From NCBI RefSeq assembly GCF_019042275.1, contig NZ_JAHQCW010000021.1, positions 1-64,000 on the forward strand: a DNA stretch of 64,000 nucleotides, given 5' to 3'. The notes under the pieces are model-generated. The model was not told where the DNA came from and made no database searches. It saw only the letters and a program-made list of their open reading frames with translations. The stretch comes from Diplocloster agilis. GTDB taxonomy: Bacteria > Bacillota > Clostridia > Lachnospirales > Lachnospiraceae. Both the position numbers and the translations under genes were made by a program. Below are positions 35,535 through 43,552 of this stretch, in pieces (the stretch's first letter is position 1; every line of letters starts with the position of its first letter).

Positions 35535-37408
35535 CCAACGGAACCGTATCGCTGGGCGGAGAACCGGTATTGAACCACATCGATTTTGAAATTCACGGCA
35601 CGGAGAAGATCGCCGTGGTAGGGAAGAATGGCGCAGGAAAGACCACGCTGCTTAAACTGATCGCCGGGGAACTCCCCCTGGACCGGGATGACAGGCGCGA
35701 GGGCCCGGGGATCCGCTGTTCCCGCCAGCTGACCGTGGGACTGCTTTCCCAGCATAATTATCAGGATGATAACCGTACGGTAGAGGAAGAACTCCTGGAT
35801 TCCTGTCCGTGCCGCGGTTCCTTTGAACGAGAACGTTTTGAATATGAGAGAGAGTACGATATCTTATTTACCGGATTTGGCTTTGAAAAGGAGCATAAAA
35901 AAAAGAGACTGAACCAGTTTTCCGGGGGAGAGCAGACGAAGATCGCGCTGATCCGGCTGCTTCTTAGCAAGCCGGATATTTTGCTGCTGGATGAACCGAC
36001 GAATCATCTGGATACGGAGACGGCGGAATGGCTGGAAGATTATATGAAAAGCTATCCGAACGCGGTGGTGATGGTATCCCATGACCGTTTTTTCCTGGAT
36101 CAGGTGGCCGAGGTGGTCTATGAGCTTTCGGACCGGAGTTTGACACGGTATCCGGGAAACTACACACATTACCGTCAGGAAAAACTGAAAAGAATACGGA
36201 TTCAGCGAAAAGCATATGAGCGGCAGCAGGAAGAGCTGGCCCGTCTGGAAGCGCTGGTGGAGCGGTTTAAGCATAAACCGAATAAAGCTTCTTTCGCCAG
36301 ATCCAAGAAGAAGAGCATGGAGCGGATGGAGCGGGTGGAAAAGCCGTCGGAAGATGACGCCCATATTTTTACCGGGGAGATCAACCCGCTGGTGCCGGGA
36401 GGTAAATGGGTCTTTGATTCGGAACATCTGAAAATCGGATATGATCATCCGCTGCTGGAGATTACCATGCGGATCCGCCGGGGACAAAAGATCGCGCTTC
36501 TGGGGCCTAACGGGGCCGGAAAAACCACATTTCTGAAGACCGTGGCAGGCTATCTGCCGTCTCTTGACGGGCAGTTCTCTCTGGGCAGTCATATCACAAT
36601 AGGATATTTTGACCAGCACAGCGCTGCGGTCGAATCCACACAAACCGTTTTTGAGCATTTCAGCAGTTATTTCCCGGCATTGACGCAGAAGGAGGCCCGG
36701 AGCATACTCGGCGCCTACCTGTTTGGAGGCGGGGAGGCGCAAAAACAGGTGTGCACGCTGTCCGGTGGAGAAAAGGCCAGGCTGGTTCTGGCGGAATTGC
36801 TGCAGAGCCGACCGAATTTCCTTATACTGGATGAGCCCACAAATCATATGGACATTCAGGCGAAGGAAACGTTGGAATCTGCATTCCGGGCGTATACCGG
36901 GACGATCCTTTTTGTGTCCCATGACCGTTATTTCGTCCGGCAGGTGGCGGATGCGGTGCTGATCTTCGAAGATCAGTCGGTCCTTTATTATCCTTTTGGC
37001 TATGAGCACTATCTGGAGCGCAGAAGGAAGATGTCCGATGGCCCCGCTCTCTCTGCACAGATCAGGGCGGAGGAACAGGCGCTGATCGCAGGTATGCGTG
37101 CGGTGCCAAAAGCGGAGCGCCACAGGCTTAAGGAGATACCGGCGGAGGAAGCCTATGCGGACTGGAAAATGCGCCTGGCCGGGGAGCAGTTGGAGGCTGC
37201 CTCTATGGTGTGCGGCCGTCTGGACAGACAAATGAGGTCGATGTGGGATACATGGATCTGCTCGGAAGAATTCTGGAATGGCATGCCCTGGCAGCAGGAG
37301 GAAGCGTATGAGGTGTTAAAGAGAAACTATGAGGAGGCGTTTGCACATTGGCACTGTGCCTGCATGGAATGGATAGATACGGCGCTGGAGGTAGACAGGG
37401 GCCTTTAA
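35519..37408 (+). CDS. ABC-F family ATPase
   Basis: A 629-residue soluble protein with two ABC domains and no membrane segments. Domain 1: Walker A VGKNGAGKTT, signature QFSGGEQTK, Walker B DILLLDEPTNHLD. The inter-domain linker (~residues 225-300) is Lys/Arg/Glu-rich (RKAYERQQEELARLEALVERF). Domain 2: LGPNGAGKTT, LSGGEKARL and LILDEPTNHMD. ABC-F proteins bind the ribosomal E site; some protect against antibiotics (Lsa/Vga/Msr type), others are translation factors. The long helical C-terminal extension (~residues 515-629) is unlike EttA and more like resistance-type relatives, but the class cannot be settled from sequence reading. It depends on coupling to the zinc-ribbon ORF for initiation. 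Confidence 0.93.
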   Translation: MLYQITNGTVSLGGEPVLNHIDFEIHGTEKIAVVGKNGAGKTTLLKLIAGELPLDRDDRREGPGIRCSRQLTVGLLSQHNYQDDNRTVEEELLDSCPCRGSFERERFEYEREYDILFTGFGFEKEHKKKRLNQFSGGEQTKIALIRLLLSKPDILLLDEPTNHLDTETAEWLEDYMKSYPNAVVMVSHDRFFLDQVAEVVYELSDRSLTRYPGNYTHYRQEKLKRIRIQRKAYERQQEELARLEALVERFKHKPNKASFARSKKKSMERMERVEKPSEDDAHIFTGEINPLVPGGKWVFDSEHLKIGYDHPLLEITMRIRRGQKIALLGPNGAGKTTFLKTVAGYLPSLDGQFSLGSHITIGYFDQHSAAVESTQTVFEHFSSYFPALTQKEARSILGAYLFGGGEAQKQVCTLSGGEKARLVLAELLQSRPNFLILDEPTNHMDIQAKETLESAFRAYTGTILFVSHDRYFVRQVADAVLIFEDQSVLYYPFGYEHYLERRRKMSDGPALSAQIRAEEQALIAGMRAVPKAERHRLKEIPAEEAYADWKMRLAGEQLEAASMVCGRLDRQMRSMWDTWICSEEFWNGMPWQQEEAYEVLKRNYEEAFAHWHCACMEWIDTALEVDRGL

Positions 37409-37443
37409 AAATGGATCTGACCAAGATTTGAGTAAACCAACAA

Positions 37444-37471
37444 GGGCCGTTCCGGAGAAGCGGAACGGCCC
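37444..37471. terminator. Hairpin between convergent genes
   Basis: GGGCCGTTCCG (37444-37454) pairs perfectly with CGGAACGGCCC (37461-37471) around a 6-base loop, between the ABC-F gene (plus) and the XRE pair (minus). There is no T run on either side, so it may attenuate rather than terminate. Confidence 0.5.
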
Positions 37472-37530
37472 GATGAGCTGCCGGTTGGATGGATTCATGT
37501 TCAATTAGAGTATAAAGTTAGAGTATTATA

Positions 37531-37815
37531 TCAGTATTCAAGTTCATCCGGAAACAATAGTTCTGCTGTGATTCCGTATAACTGGCATATGCGGGCAAAC
37601 GCTTCTATGGATGGTTCCCTGCGGCCGGCTTCCCAATTCCCCAGACACTGGCGCGATACGTGCAGCATTTTGGCGGCTTCACATTGAGTAAGTCCCTTTG
37701 CATGTCTGTAATATGCTAGTTTTTCTCCTAATTCCATTACACTTATACTTCTTTCGTTTATCATTTCTAACGGCGTCTTGGCTTTAGAGAAGGACGACGT
37801 CTTCTTATCCCTCAT
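37531..37815 (-). CDS. XRE-family HTH regulator
   Basis: A 94-residue protein with a canonical Cro/C1 helix-turn-helix: LGEKLAYYRHAKGLTQCEAAKMLHVSRQCLGNWEAGRREPSIEAFARICQLYGI (residues ~29-83, in overlapping segments of the family). The ~28-residue N-terminal extension (KKTSSFSKAKTPLEMINERS) is of unknown role. It overlaps the upstream XRE gene by 11 bases and lacks its own ribosome site, so it is co-translated. DNA-binding dimers likely recognise the GGTAAA dyads in the 38085-38370 region. Confidence 0.88.
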   Translation of the reverse strand: MRDKKTSSFSKAKTPLEMINERSISVMELGEKLAYYRHAKGLTQCEAAKMLHVSRQCLGNWEAGRREPSIEAFARICQLYGITAELLFPDELEY

Positions 37816-38059
37816 TATCTATAAGCAGCTGAAATTCATCCAATAGATTTCCAACTTCGGATTTCGGCAACATCGACAGAAAAAAGACCAATGTCAATGC
37901 CGACAAACCATATTTTCCGTGTTCCAGATCAAAATAAGAACGGGGAGAAATATGCAGTAATTCAGCCATTTGTTCCTGGGTGAGTTGGTTTTCAGATCTG
38001 TAGAACAGGATCTGGTTCATAAGAAAGCCCTGAAGCAGCAATTTGTATTGGCGCATCAT
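37805..38059 (-). CDS. Small XRE-like HTH protein
   Basis: An 84-residue protein with an XRE-type helix-turn-helix (LTQEQMAELLHISPRSYFDLEHGKYGLSALTLVFFLSML), preceded by GGGAGG eight bases before the ATG pair. Unlike most XRE repressors it ends soon after the fifth helix. It is the first gene of a two-gene minus-strand unit with the 37531 XRE gene. A palindrome at 38085-38097 sits just upstream of its start, which suggests autoregulation. Confidence 0.82.
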   Translation of the reverse strand: MMRQYKLLLQGFLMNQILFYRSENQLTQEQMAELLHISPRSYFDLEHGKYGLSALTLVFFLSMLPKSEVGNLLDEFQLLIDNEG

Positions 38060-38084
38060 ACAACCTCCCTTATTTCGACAACTA

Positions 38085-38097
38085 GGTAAATTTTACC
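38085..38097. promoter_or_regulatory. Candidate XRE operator (GGTAAA dyad)
   Basis: GGTAAA-T-TTTACC, a perfect dyad 26 bases upstream of the first XRE start codon, overlapping the likely core promoter. The same half-site recurs at 38356-38370 with a 3-base centre. Confidence 0.5.
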
Positions 38098-38355
38098 AAC
38101 CGGCGATATGTGCGACCATGAGGTGCACCTCAGTCTGCGGCCGATAAAAGAGGAAGCAAAATGAAGCTTTTTGCCGATTACAGGTATCATGTAATTGAGA
38201 AGAGAAAGGTTGTAAGATATATATACCGTATACGGTAAATAGTAGAATATGCTAAAAAAGACCGCTGTGTCAGCAGTCTGATTTCAAAGATATTTTACCT
38301 ATAACCTGAATGAATGGGTTTTTAACAGGGTGCACATATCAGCTTGATTCAAAGT

Positions 38356-38370
38356 GGTAAATATTTTACC
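38356..38370. promoter_or_regulatory. Second GGTAAA dyad
   Basis: GGTAAA-TAT-TTTACC, perfect half-sites around a 3-base centre. It lies ~270 bases from the first dyad in the same gene-free interval and is probably bound by the same regulator. Confidence 0.4.
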
Positions 38371-38450
38371 ATATAGCAGGGAATTTAACAAGAAATGTCC
38401 CTTAAATGTTTAAAAAAGTCCGTATTAAAACGTTCCATATTTCTTTATAA

Positions 38451-38582
38451 GAACCGAGTGCCAAAGAAAATCTGGCGGAGTGGATGCTGAAAAAGATAGA
38501 TTCTCAGGGGGTAACCTGTGACATCCGGTTTGACGGAAACTGCAAAGGGCTGCCGACGACAGCTGACAATCAACAAAAATAA
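38451..38582 (+). pseudogene. Small open remnant of unknown gene
   Basis: A stop-to-stop frame of 43 codons (reading EPSAKENLAEWMLKK, then IDSQGVTCDIRFDGNCKG) with no ribosome site; the only ATG is internal. It has protein-like composition and ends two bases before a strong terminator, as the 3' end of a real gene would. I take it as a decayed gene tail; the family is not recognised. Confidence 0.3.
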
Positions 38583-38583
38583 G

Positions 38584-38626
38584 AAAAAAGAGGATGTACC
38601 CAGTATTGAGGGCATCCTCTTTTTTT
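38584..38626. terminator. Bidirectional intrinsic terminator
   Basis: AAAAAAGAGGATG (38584-38596) pairs with CATCCTCTTTTTT (38613-38625) around a 16-base loop. T runs are available on both strands. It would stop minus-strand transcription after the 2-hydroxyacid dehydrogenase gene. Confidence 0.85.
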
Positions 38627-38687
38627 GAGTCAATTTTCTTCTATATTTGCGCTAGGATTTTTTTACCGCTGTTTGTAAAGCTGTGTG

Positions 38688-39662
38688 CTACTTCACTGGA
38701 TTCAACGGTTTGCCGCCGGTGAGTACCTGTTTTACATTCTCGGCAGCCACATGCCTGCAGGATTCCAGAGATTCCTTGGTTGCGTAAGCGCTGTGTGGAG
38801 TAAAAAAGCAATTGTCCAGCGAAAATAATGGATTTACCGGTTCCCAGTTTTCCGTCTTCATAGGTTCTTCCTCGGGATCATCTAGCGCTGCCGCTACGAT
38901 CCGCCGGTCTTTTAAAGCCTCATAAAGTGCTACGTTATCGATACATTTTCCCCGCGATACACCGACGAGATAACTGTCAGGCCTCATCAGCGCGATGGTA
39001 TCCCGTCCTGCGATGTGATGGGTTTCCTTCGTGTAGGGACAGAGTACATTGATGACAGTGGAACTTTGGAATAACTCTTCGCAGGAAACCTTCTCCACCC
39101 CATAAGTAGCCATGAACTCTGCCGATACGTACGGATCATAGCTAACTGCCCGGAAGCCGAAGACCTGAAGCTTCCGAGCCAGATTCTGGGCGATTCGGCC
39201 AAAACCGATCAGGCCGTATACGGCCCCGCGAAATCTGGGGAGGGGAGCACGCCAGTCCTGCCAGCGGTAGCTTCCCTGATGAACCTTCCGGTCATAAAAA
39301 GGAAGGTTCCTCATGAGCATGAAGGAAAAGCTGATCGCGTGATCCGCCACTTCGTCGATACAGTAATCCGGCACATTGGTTACGATGATTCCGCGTTCTC
39401 TGCAGGCTGCTACATCCAAAATATCCACTCCAATTCCATAGCGGGCGATAATCCTGCAGTTGGTCAGCTGTTCGATAGTGGCCCGAGGAATTTTAGCGTA
39501 CTGCTGTATAATCGCATCAGCGTCCGCTGCCTGTTCGGCCAGGTGTTCCCCTGTTTTACATTTCAGACCGATAACTTCTGCGCCTATAGGTTCCAGTATT
39601 TTCCTCTCGATTGAGATATCCGGATAGTCATAGTCGCTTATGTAGACCTTAAATTTTGTCAA
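38688..39662 (-). CDS. D-isomer-specific 2-hydroxyacid dehydrogenase
   Basis: A 324-residue NAD-dependent dehydrogenase of the 2-hydroxyacid/CtBP-like family. The N-terminal catalytic domain has ARYGIGVDILDVAACRERGI, the Rossmann loop is GLIGFGRIAQNLARKLQVFG, and the catalytic residues are Arg (SRGKCIDNVAL), Glu (DDPEEEPM) and His (FFTPHSAYAT). It reduces 2-keto acids or oxidises D-2-hydroxy acids in the cytoplasm. The start is TTG 39662 with AAAGGAG upstream. It is transcribed away from the dgoK-type operon; the shared interval carries four GATAATAC repeats, so both directions are probably co-regulated. Confidence 0.92.
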   Translation of the reverse strand: MTKFKVYISDYDYPDISIERKILEPIGAEVIGLKCKTGEHLAEQAADADAIIQQYAKIPRATIEQLTNCRIIARYGIGVDILDVAACRERGIIVTNVPDYCIDEVADHAISFSFMLMRNLPFYDRKVHQGSYRWQDWRAPLPRFRGAVYGLIGFGRIAQNLARKLQVFGFRAVSYDPYVSAEFMATYGVEKVSCEELFQSSTVINVLCPYTKETHHIAGRDTIALMRPDSYLVGVSRGKCIDNVALYEALKDRRIVAAALDDPEEEPMKTENWEPVNPLFSLDNCFFTPHSAYATKESLESCRHVAAENVKQVLTGGKPLNPVK

Positions 39663-39693
39663 AATACCTGCACTCCTTTCAAAATAAAATCAA

Positions 39694-39708
39694 ATTGATA
39701 ATACCAAT
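39694..39708. promoter_or_regulatory. GATAATAC operator copy 1 (dyad form)
   Basis: ATTGATAATACCAAT reads as an interrupted palindrome (ATTG.TA.TA.CAAT), a form typical of GntR/FadR-type operators. It lies ~32 bases upstream of the dehydrogenase start on the minus strand. Confidence 0.5.
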
Positions 39709-39750
39709 ATTAGAAGATGTGTTTTGAAAAGTCAAGATCGAACAATCCAA

Positions 39751-39768
39751 AAAGATAATACAAATTAA
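39751..39768 (+). promoter_or_regulatory. GATAATAC repeat copy 2
   Basis: AAAGATAATACAAATTAA, identical over 18 bases to the copy at 39871-39888, exactly 120 bases away. Confidence 0.5.
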
Positions 39769-39870
39769 AACTAAAAATTGGCTAAAATGGCTAATTGTCA
39801 AAAAAATAACGAAATATATCAGAAAAATACACAAAAAACATCATATAAATTTTGCGATATTTACGGTTGA

Positions 39871-39888
39871 AAAGATAATACAAATTAA
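39871..39888 (+). promoter_or_regulatory. GATAATAC repeat copy 3
   Basis: AAAGATAATACAAATTAA, an exact copy of 39751-39768, ~100 bases before the dgoK-type gene. Confidence 0.5.
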
Positions 39889-39931
39889 GTAAAATGCAAA
39901 TAAGAGCAAAGCAAAAACGGATTATCAGATA

Positions 39932-39949
39932 AAAGATAATACCATTTTG
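39932..39949 (+). promoter_or_regulatory. GATAATAC repeat copy 4
   Basis: AAAGATAATACCATTTTG, sharing AAAGATAATAC with copies 2 and 3, 36 bases before the dgoK-type start. It is well placed to block the plus-strand promoter. Confidence 0.5.
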
Positions 39950-39984
39950 CGAGAGATTGTTCAAAAGGGAAGGAGATCTACAGA

Positions 39985-40983
39985 ATGTACAGAGTTACCA
40001 TTGACACAGGTACGACGAATACGAGGGTAACTGTTTGGCAGGGCAAAAATGCCATACATACGGAAAAAAGAGAGGTAGGCGTACGGATGACTTCTATAGA
40101 AGGAAATAACCGGAAGTTAAAAGCCACAGTCCGCGAATGTCTGGAAGCGGCCCTCCATAGGTGCGGGATCAACGAACAAGAAGTAGAGATCATCATAGCC
40201 AGCGGAATGATCAGCTCCGAGCTGGGGCTGTGTGAGATCCCCAGAGCAACCGCTCCTGTCTCTGCTGAAAAGCTGGCGGGACAGTGCGTGAAAAAAGAGA
40301 TTCCCGAGGTGAGTATGCTGCATCCGATTTTTTTTATTCCCGGGGTACAGAATTATACTCCTGGGGTGGAAGCTTGGAATTGCTCTTCCATGGATATTAT
40401 GAGAGGAGAGGAGGTAGAGACGTTTGGGCTTCTAAGCCGGGAAAAAATAAAAGGTCCTGTGGTTTTAGTGTTGCCCGGTTCACATACGAAATATGTCTAT
40501 GTGAATAAAAAGGATGAGATTCAAGGCTGTACCACTACAATGGCCGGGGAAATCCTGATGGAGCTGACCAGATCTTCCATCATATCTTCTTCGCTGCAGG
40601 CCGGATATGTGGAGGAGATTCAGGAGACCTGGCTCAGGGCAGGCGCTGCCGCTGCGGCTCGGGAAGGTCTGAACAGATGCGCATTCTCCGTACGAATACT
40701 GGATCTGTTCTCCGAGAGCACCCGCAGCCAGCGGGCCAACTATCTGCTGGGAGCCATTATAGAGACGGACCTGCAGGCGTTGTTCCACAGTCCGGTGTAT
40801 GAGATGAAGCAGGACAGTATGGTTCTGATCGGAGGGGACTCTGCATACGCGAGGGGATTTGCGATACTTCTGCGGGAAAGAAAAGGATTTGAGGGGAACG
40901 TACGAATGGCAGAAAAGGTAAATCAGGAAAACGTAGCGGGATATGGAGCTATCGAAATAATGGAAAAGCGGATGAAGCAATAG
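39985..40983 (+). CDS. dgoK: 2-keto-3-deoxygalactonate kinase-like (DgoK family)
   Basis: A 332-residue sugar-acid kinase of the DgoK family. The N-terminal phosphate loop is TIDTGTTNTRVTVW. EIIIASGMISSELGLCEIPRATAPVS and IFFIPGVQNY match the family core, as does VLPGSHTKYVYV, with MVLIGGDSAYARGFAILL near the C-terminus. It phosphorylates 2-keto-3-deoxygalactonate or a related keto-deoxy acid (family knowledge). The KDPG-type aldolase at 47367 would split the product into pyruvate and glyceraldehyde 3-phosphate. It is the first gene of the plus-strand acid-sugar operon. GGAGG lies ten bases upstream, and GATAATAC repeats precede it. Confidence 0.9.
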   Translation: MYRVTIDTGTTNTRVTVWQGKNAIHTEKREVGVRMTSIEGNNRKLKATVRECLEAALHRCGINEQEVEIIIASGMISSELGLCEIPRATAPVSAEKLAGQCVKKEIPEVSMLHPIFFIPGVQNYTPGVEAWNCSSMDIMRGEEVETFGLLSREKIKGPVVLVLPGSHTKYVYVNKKDEIQGCTTTMAGEILMELTRSSIISSSLQAGYVEEIQETWLRAGAAAAAREGLNRCAFSVRILDLFSESTRSQRANYLLGAIIETDLQALFHSPVYEMKQDSMVLIGGDSAYARGFAILLRERKGFEGNVRMAEKVNQENVAGYGAIEIMEKRMKQ

Positions 40984-41016
40984 CGGATGATGCGATGGAA
41001 CAGGAGGGAATCAAAT

Positions 41017-42534
41017 TTGGATGATGTATTGCGGGTGGAACACATAGTTAAGACCTACCCTGGAGTGAAGGCGGTAAGCGATGTCAGTTTCAGCCTGAAA
41101 CGGGGAGAAGTCCTTGCCTTGCTGGGCGAGAATGGGGCCGGTAAATCCACCGTTACAAAGATTATATGCGGTGCGGTAAAACCGGATTCCGGCACCGTAT
41201 ATATAGAAGGAGAGCCCCAGGACTTCAGCTCACCCAGCGAAGCCATGGCCAAGGGAGTAGGAATGGTCTATCAGGAGCTGTCAATGGTGGGCAACATGTC
41301 GGTGGCTGAGAATATTTTTATGAACAGGCAGCCTGTCAGTAAGAGTGGGGCGATCCGATGGAAACAGCTCTACGCGGAAACGAATGAACTGCTGCGTAAA
41401 TTCGAAATTGATGTGGACCCGGGTACACTGGTGAAAAACCTGTCCGTAGGCACCTGCCAGTTGCTGGAGATCCTGAAGGCCATCTCCATGAAACCAAGGG
41501 TCATTATCCTGGATGAACCCACCAGTTCTCTTACGGAGACAGAGACGGAGCTGATGTTCAAGACTGTGCGCATGTTAAAGAGAGAAGGGGTCTCCTTTAT
41601 CTATATTTCTCACAAACTCTCCGAAATATTTGCGTTGGCGGACTGTGCGGTTGTTATGAGGGACGGGCAGTATATAGGCAGAAAGAATGTGGCGGAAACC
41701 ACGGAAAATGAAATCGTCACCATGATGGTGGGCAGGGAAATCAAAGATGTATATGGAGAAGCCGGTAAACCTTTGGATACAAAGGAGCCCTTATACTTTG
41801 AGGTGAAAAATCTTACCTGCTCCGGTATGTATGAAAATGTATCCTTCGGTGTGCGCAAGGGTGAAATCTTAGGAATAAGTGGCCTGATCGGCGCAGGCCG
41901 TACAGAACTGGCTCTGGGGGTGATCGGAGCGCACAGAACGGACAAGGGAGAGGTGCTTTTAAACGGGAAAAAGATACAGATCCATTCCCCGAGCGACGCC
42001 ATTGCAAATAAAATTGCATATCTGACAGAAGACCGAAAGGGGCTGGGACTGTATCTGAACTTGCCGATCAAGGCGAACCTGGTGGCGGCCATGTTAAGAA
42101 AGTTTGCCCCCAAAGGGCTTATGCGGGAGTCGCTGATCCAGAAAAATGCGAAACAGCAGAAGGAAAAATATTCCATTGCTACTCCGTCGGTACAGCAGAC
42201 GGTTGGGAATCTTTCCGGAGGTAATCAGCAGAAGGTTCTGATCGCTATGTGGATGGGAATTGATCCGGATGTGATTATATTTGACGAACCCACTAGAGGG
42301 GTGGATGTAGGCGCCAAAGCGGAAATCTATCAAATCATCAAACAATATGCCCGGCAAGGGAAATGTGTCATCATAATATCATCGGAGATGCCGGAACTGA
42401 TTGGTATGAGTGATGAGATTCTGATTATGCATAACGGCAGAGTCAACGGCCTGATCAAGAGAGCGGAGTTTAGCGAGGACAATATTATCAAATATGTAAC
42501 CGGGATTCAAAAACAGGAGGAGTATAAAGAATGA
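41017..42534 (+). CDS. CUT2 sugar ABC ATPase (RbsA/MglA type)
   Basis: About 505 residues from TTG 41017, which has AGGAGG eight bases upstream; the ATG pair at 40987 lacks a ribosome site. Tandem ABC domains are present. Domain 1 has GENGAGKST (37-45), the degenerate signature LSVGTCQLLEILKA and Walker B VIILDEPTSSL. Domain 2 has the loop GLIGAGRTELALG in place of a canonical Walker A, the signature LSGGNQQKVLIA and VIIFDEPTRGVDVG. This asymmetry is normal for the family. It energises the 42531 permease for uptake of a monosaccharide or sugar acid. It overlaps the permease start by four bases. Confidence 0.95.
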   Translation: MDDVLRVEHIVKTYPGVKAVSDVSFSLKRGEVLALLGENGAGKSTVTKIICGAVKPDSGTVYIEGEPQDFSSPSEAMAKGVGMVYQELSMVGNMSVAENIFMNRQPVSKSGAIRWKQLYAETNELLRKFEIDVDPGTLVKNLSVGTCQLLEILKAISMKPRVIILDEPTSSLTETETELMFKTVRMLKREGVSFIYISHKLSEIFALADCAVVMRDGQYIGRKNVAETTENEIVTMMVGREIKDVYGEAGKPLDTKEPLYFEVKNLTCSGMYENVSFGVRKGEILGISGLIGAGRTELALGVIGAHRTDKGEVLLNGKKIQIHSPSDAIANKIAYLTEDRKGLGLYLNLPIKANLVAAMLRKFAPKGLMRESLIQKNAKQQKEKYSIATPSVQQTVGNLSGGNQQKVLIAMWMGIDPDVIIFDEPTRGVDVGAKAEIYQIIKQYARQGKCVIIISSEMPELIGMSDEILIMHNGRVNGLIKRAEFSEDNIIKYVTGIQKQEEYKE

Positions 42535-43493
42535 AAATATTTAAAAAAATTTTTTCTCGCCGGGAACCGGCTCTGTTACTTATCATTATTGCTTTGTCAC
42601 TGATCATATCTATATTTTCTCCCCACTTTTTGTCGGGAACGAATATCATATCGATGTTTGTAGCATTGACTGTAGAGGGGATCATTGTACTCGGCATGGT
42701 GCTGCTGCTGATTATCGCTGGCCTTGACCTGTCTGTGGGATCGGTAATGGCATTTACCGGCGTGGCGGTCGCTATGATGATCAATAAAGGGATACCTGTT
42801 TTCTTGTCCATTCTCGCGGCCCTGCTTTTGGCCTTGGCGATCGGGCTGCTAAATGGGTTTCTCATTTCTGAAATCGGTCTGAATTCATTTATCACAACAC
42901 TGGGAATGATGATGGTAGTGAAAGGGCTGATGCTGGTCATCTCCCAGGGAAAGGCGGTGCTGAATATGCCGGCCTCTTTCAAGGCCATCGGTCAGGGGAA
43001 GATCGCGGGAATCCAGTATCCGATTCTTATCATGATCGTGCTGGTGATTGTGATGGACCTGTTAGTCCGTCATACCCGGTTCATGCGCCAGACTTATTAC
43101 ATTGGCAGCAGCGAGCTGGCTGCCAGGCTAAACGGGATTCATGTGAAAAAGATCAAAATGCTGATGTACTGCCTGTCCTCTTTTTTCGCCGGACTGGCCG
43201 GAGTTCTGATTACTGCCCGTTTTGGAAACGCCTCTGTTACGCTGGGAGACAACACCGCAATGAATGTAATCACGGCAGCCATTATCGGAGGGGCCAGTTT
43301 AAACGGCGGCCAGGGAACCGTATTGGGAGCATTTCTGGGAGCGGTATTCATGCAACTGATTTCAACTTCTTTGAATATGCTTAGTGTGAATATGTACTGG
43401 CAGAATTTTGTTACCGGAGCCATTTTGATCATTGCCATTCTCATCGATGCCATAAACGGCAAACGTAAGACGGGCAGAAAGGTAATTGCATAG
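42531..43493 (+). CDS. CUT2 sugar ABC permease (RbsC type)
   Basis: A 320-residue inner-membrane permease with ~8-10 TM helices. The family motifs LIIAGLDLSVGSVMAFTGV, LLNGFLISEIGLNSFITTLGMM and AAIIGGASLNGGQGTVLGAFLGA are all clear. The ATG overlaps the ATPase stop, with AGGAGG upstream. It partners the 41017 ATPase and the 44743 binding protein, from which it is separated by the dehydrogenase gene. Confidence 0.95.
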   Translation: MKIFKKIFSRREPALLLIIIALSLIISIFSPHFLSGTNIISMFVALTVEGIIVLGMVLLLIIAGLDLSVGSVMAFTGVAVAMMINKGIPVFLSILAALLLALAIGLLNGFLISEIGLNSFITTLGMMMVVKGLMLVISQGKAVLNMPASFKAIGQGKIAGIQYPILIMIVLVIVMDLLVRHTRFMRQTYYIGSSELAARLNGIHVKKIKMLMYCLSSFFAGLAGVLITARFGNASVTLGDNTAMNVITAAIIGGASLNGGQGTVLGAFLGAVFMQLISTSLNMLSVNMYWQNFVTGAILIIAILIDAINGKRKTGRKVIA

Positions 43494-43552
43494 AAGTGGC
43501 GTTTACCAAAAACTGAAATCAAGCGCAGGAGATACGCGCAATGGAGGAAATA

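Larger units (their letters stand above)
38060..38450. other. Gene-free interval with dyad sites
   Basis: 390 bases upstream of the XRE pair. It holds dyads GGTAAATTTTACC (38085-38097), TACCGTATACGGTA (38224-38237) and GGTAAATATTTTACC (38356-38370), plus a half-site TTTTACC at 38293-38299. No gene is seen. Confidence 0.5.

Noticed and set aside
35864-37231. Long 455-codon open frame on the minus strand
   Set aside because: It lies wholly antisense to the ABC-F gene, whose two Walker/signature sets are intact. The minus translation is His/Arg/Leu-rich without domain motifs and has no ribosome site.
38445-38633. 62-codon minus-strand frame
   Set aside because: It spans a terminator hairpin, has no ribosome site and overlaps the better protein-like remnant on the plus strand.
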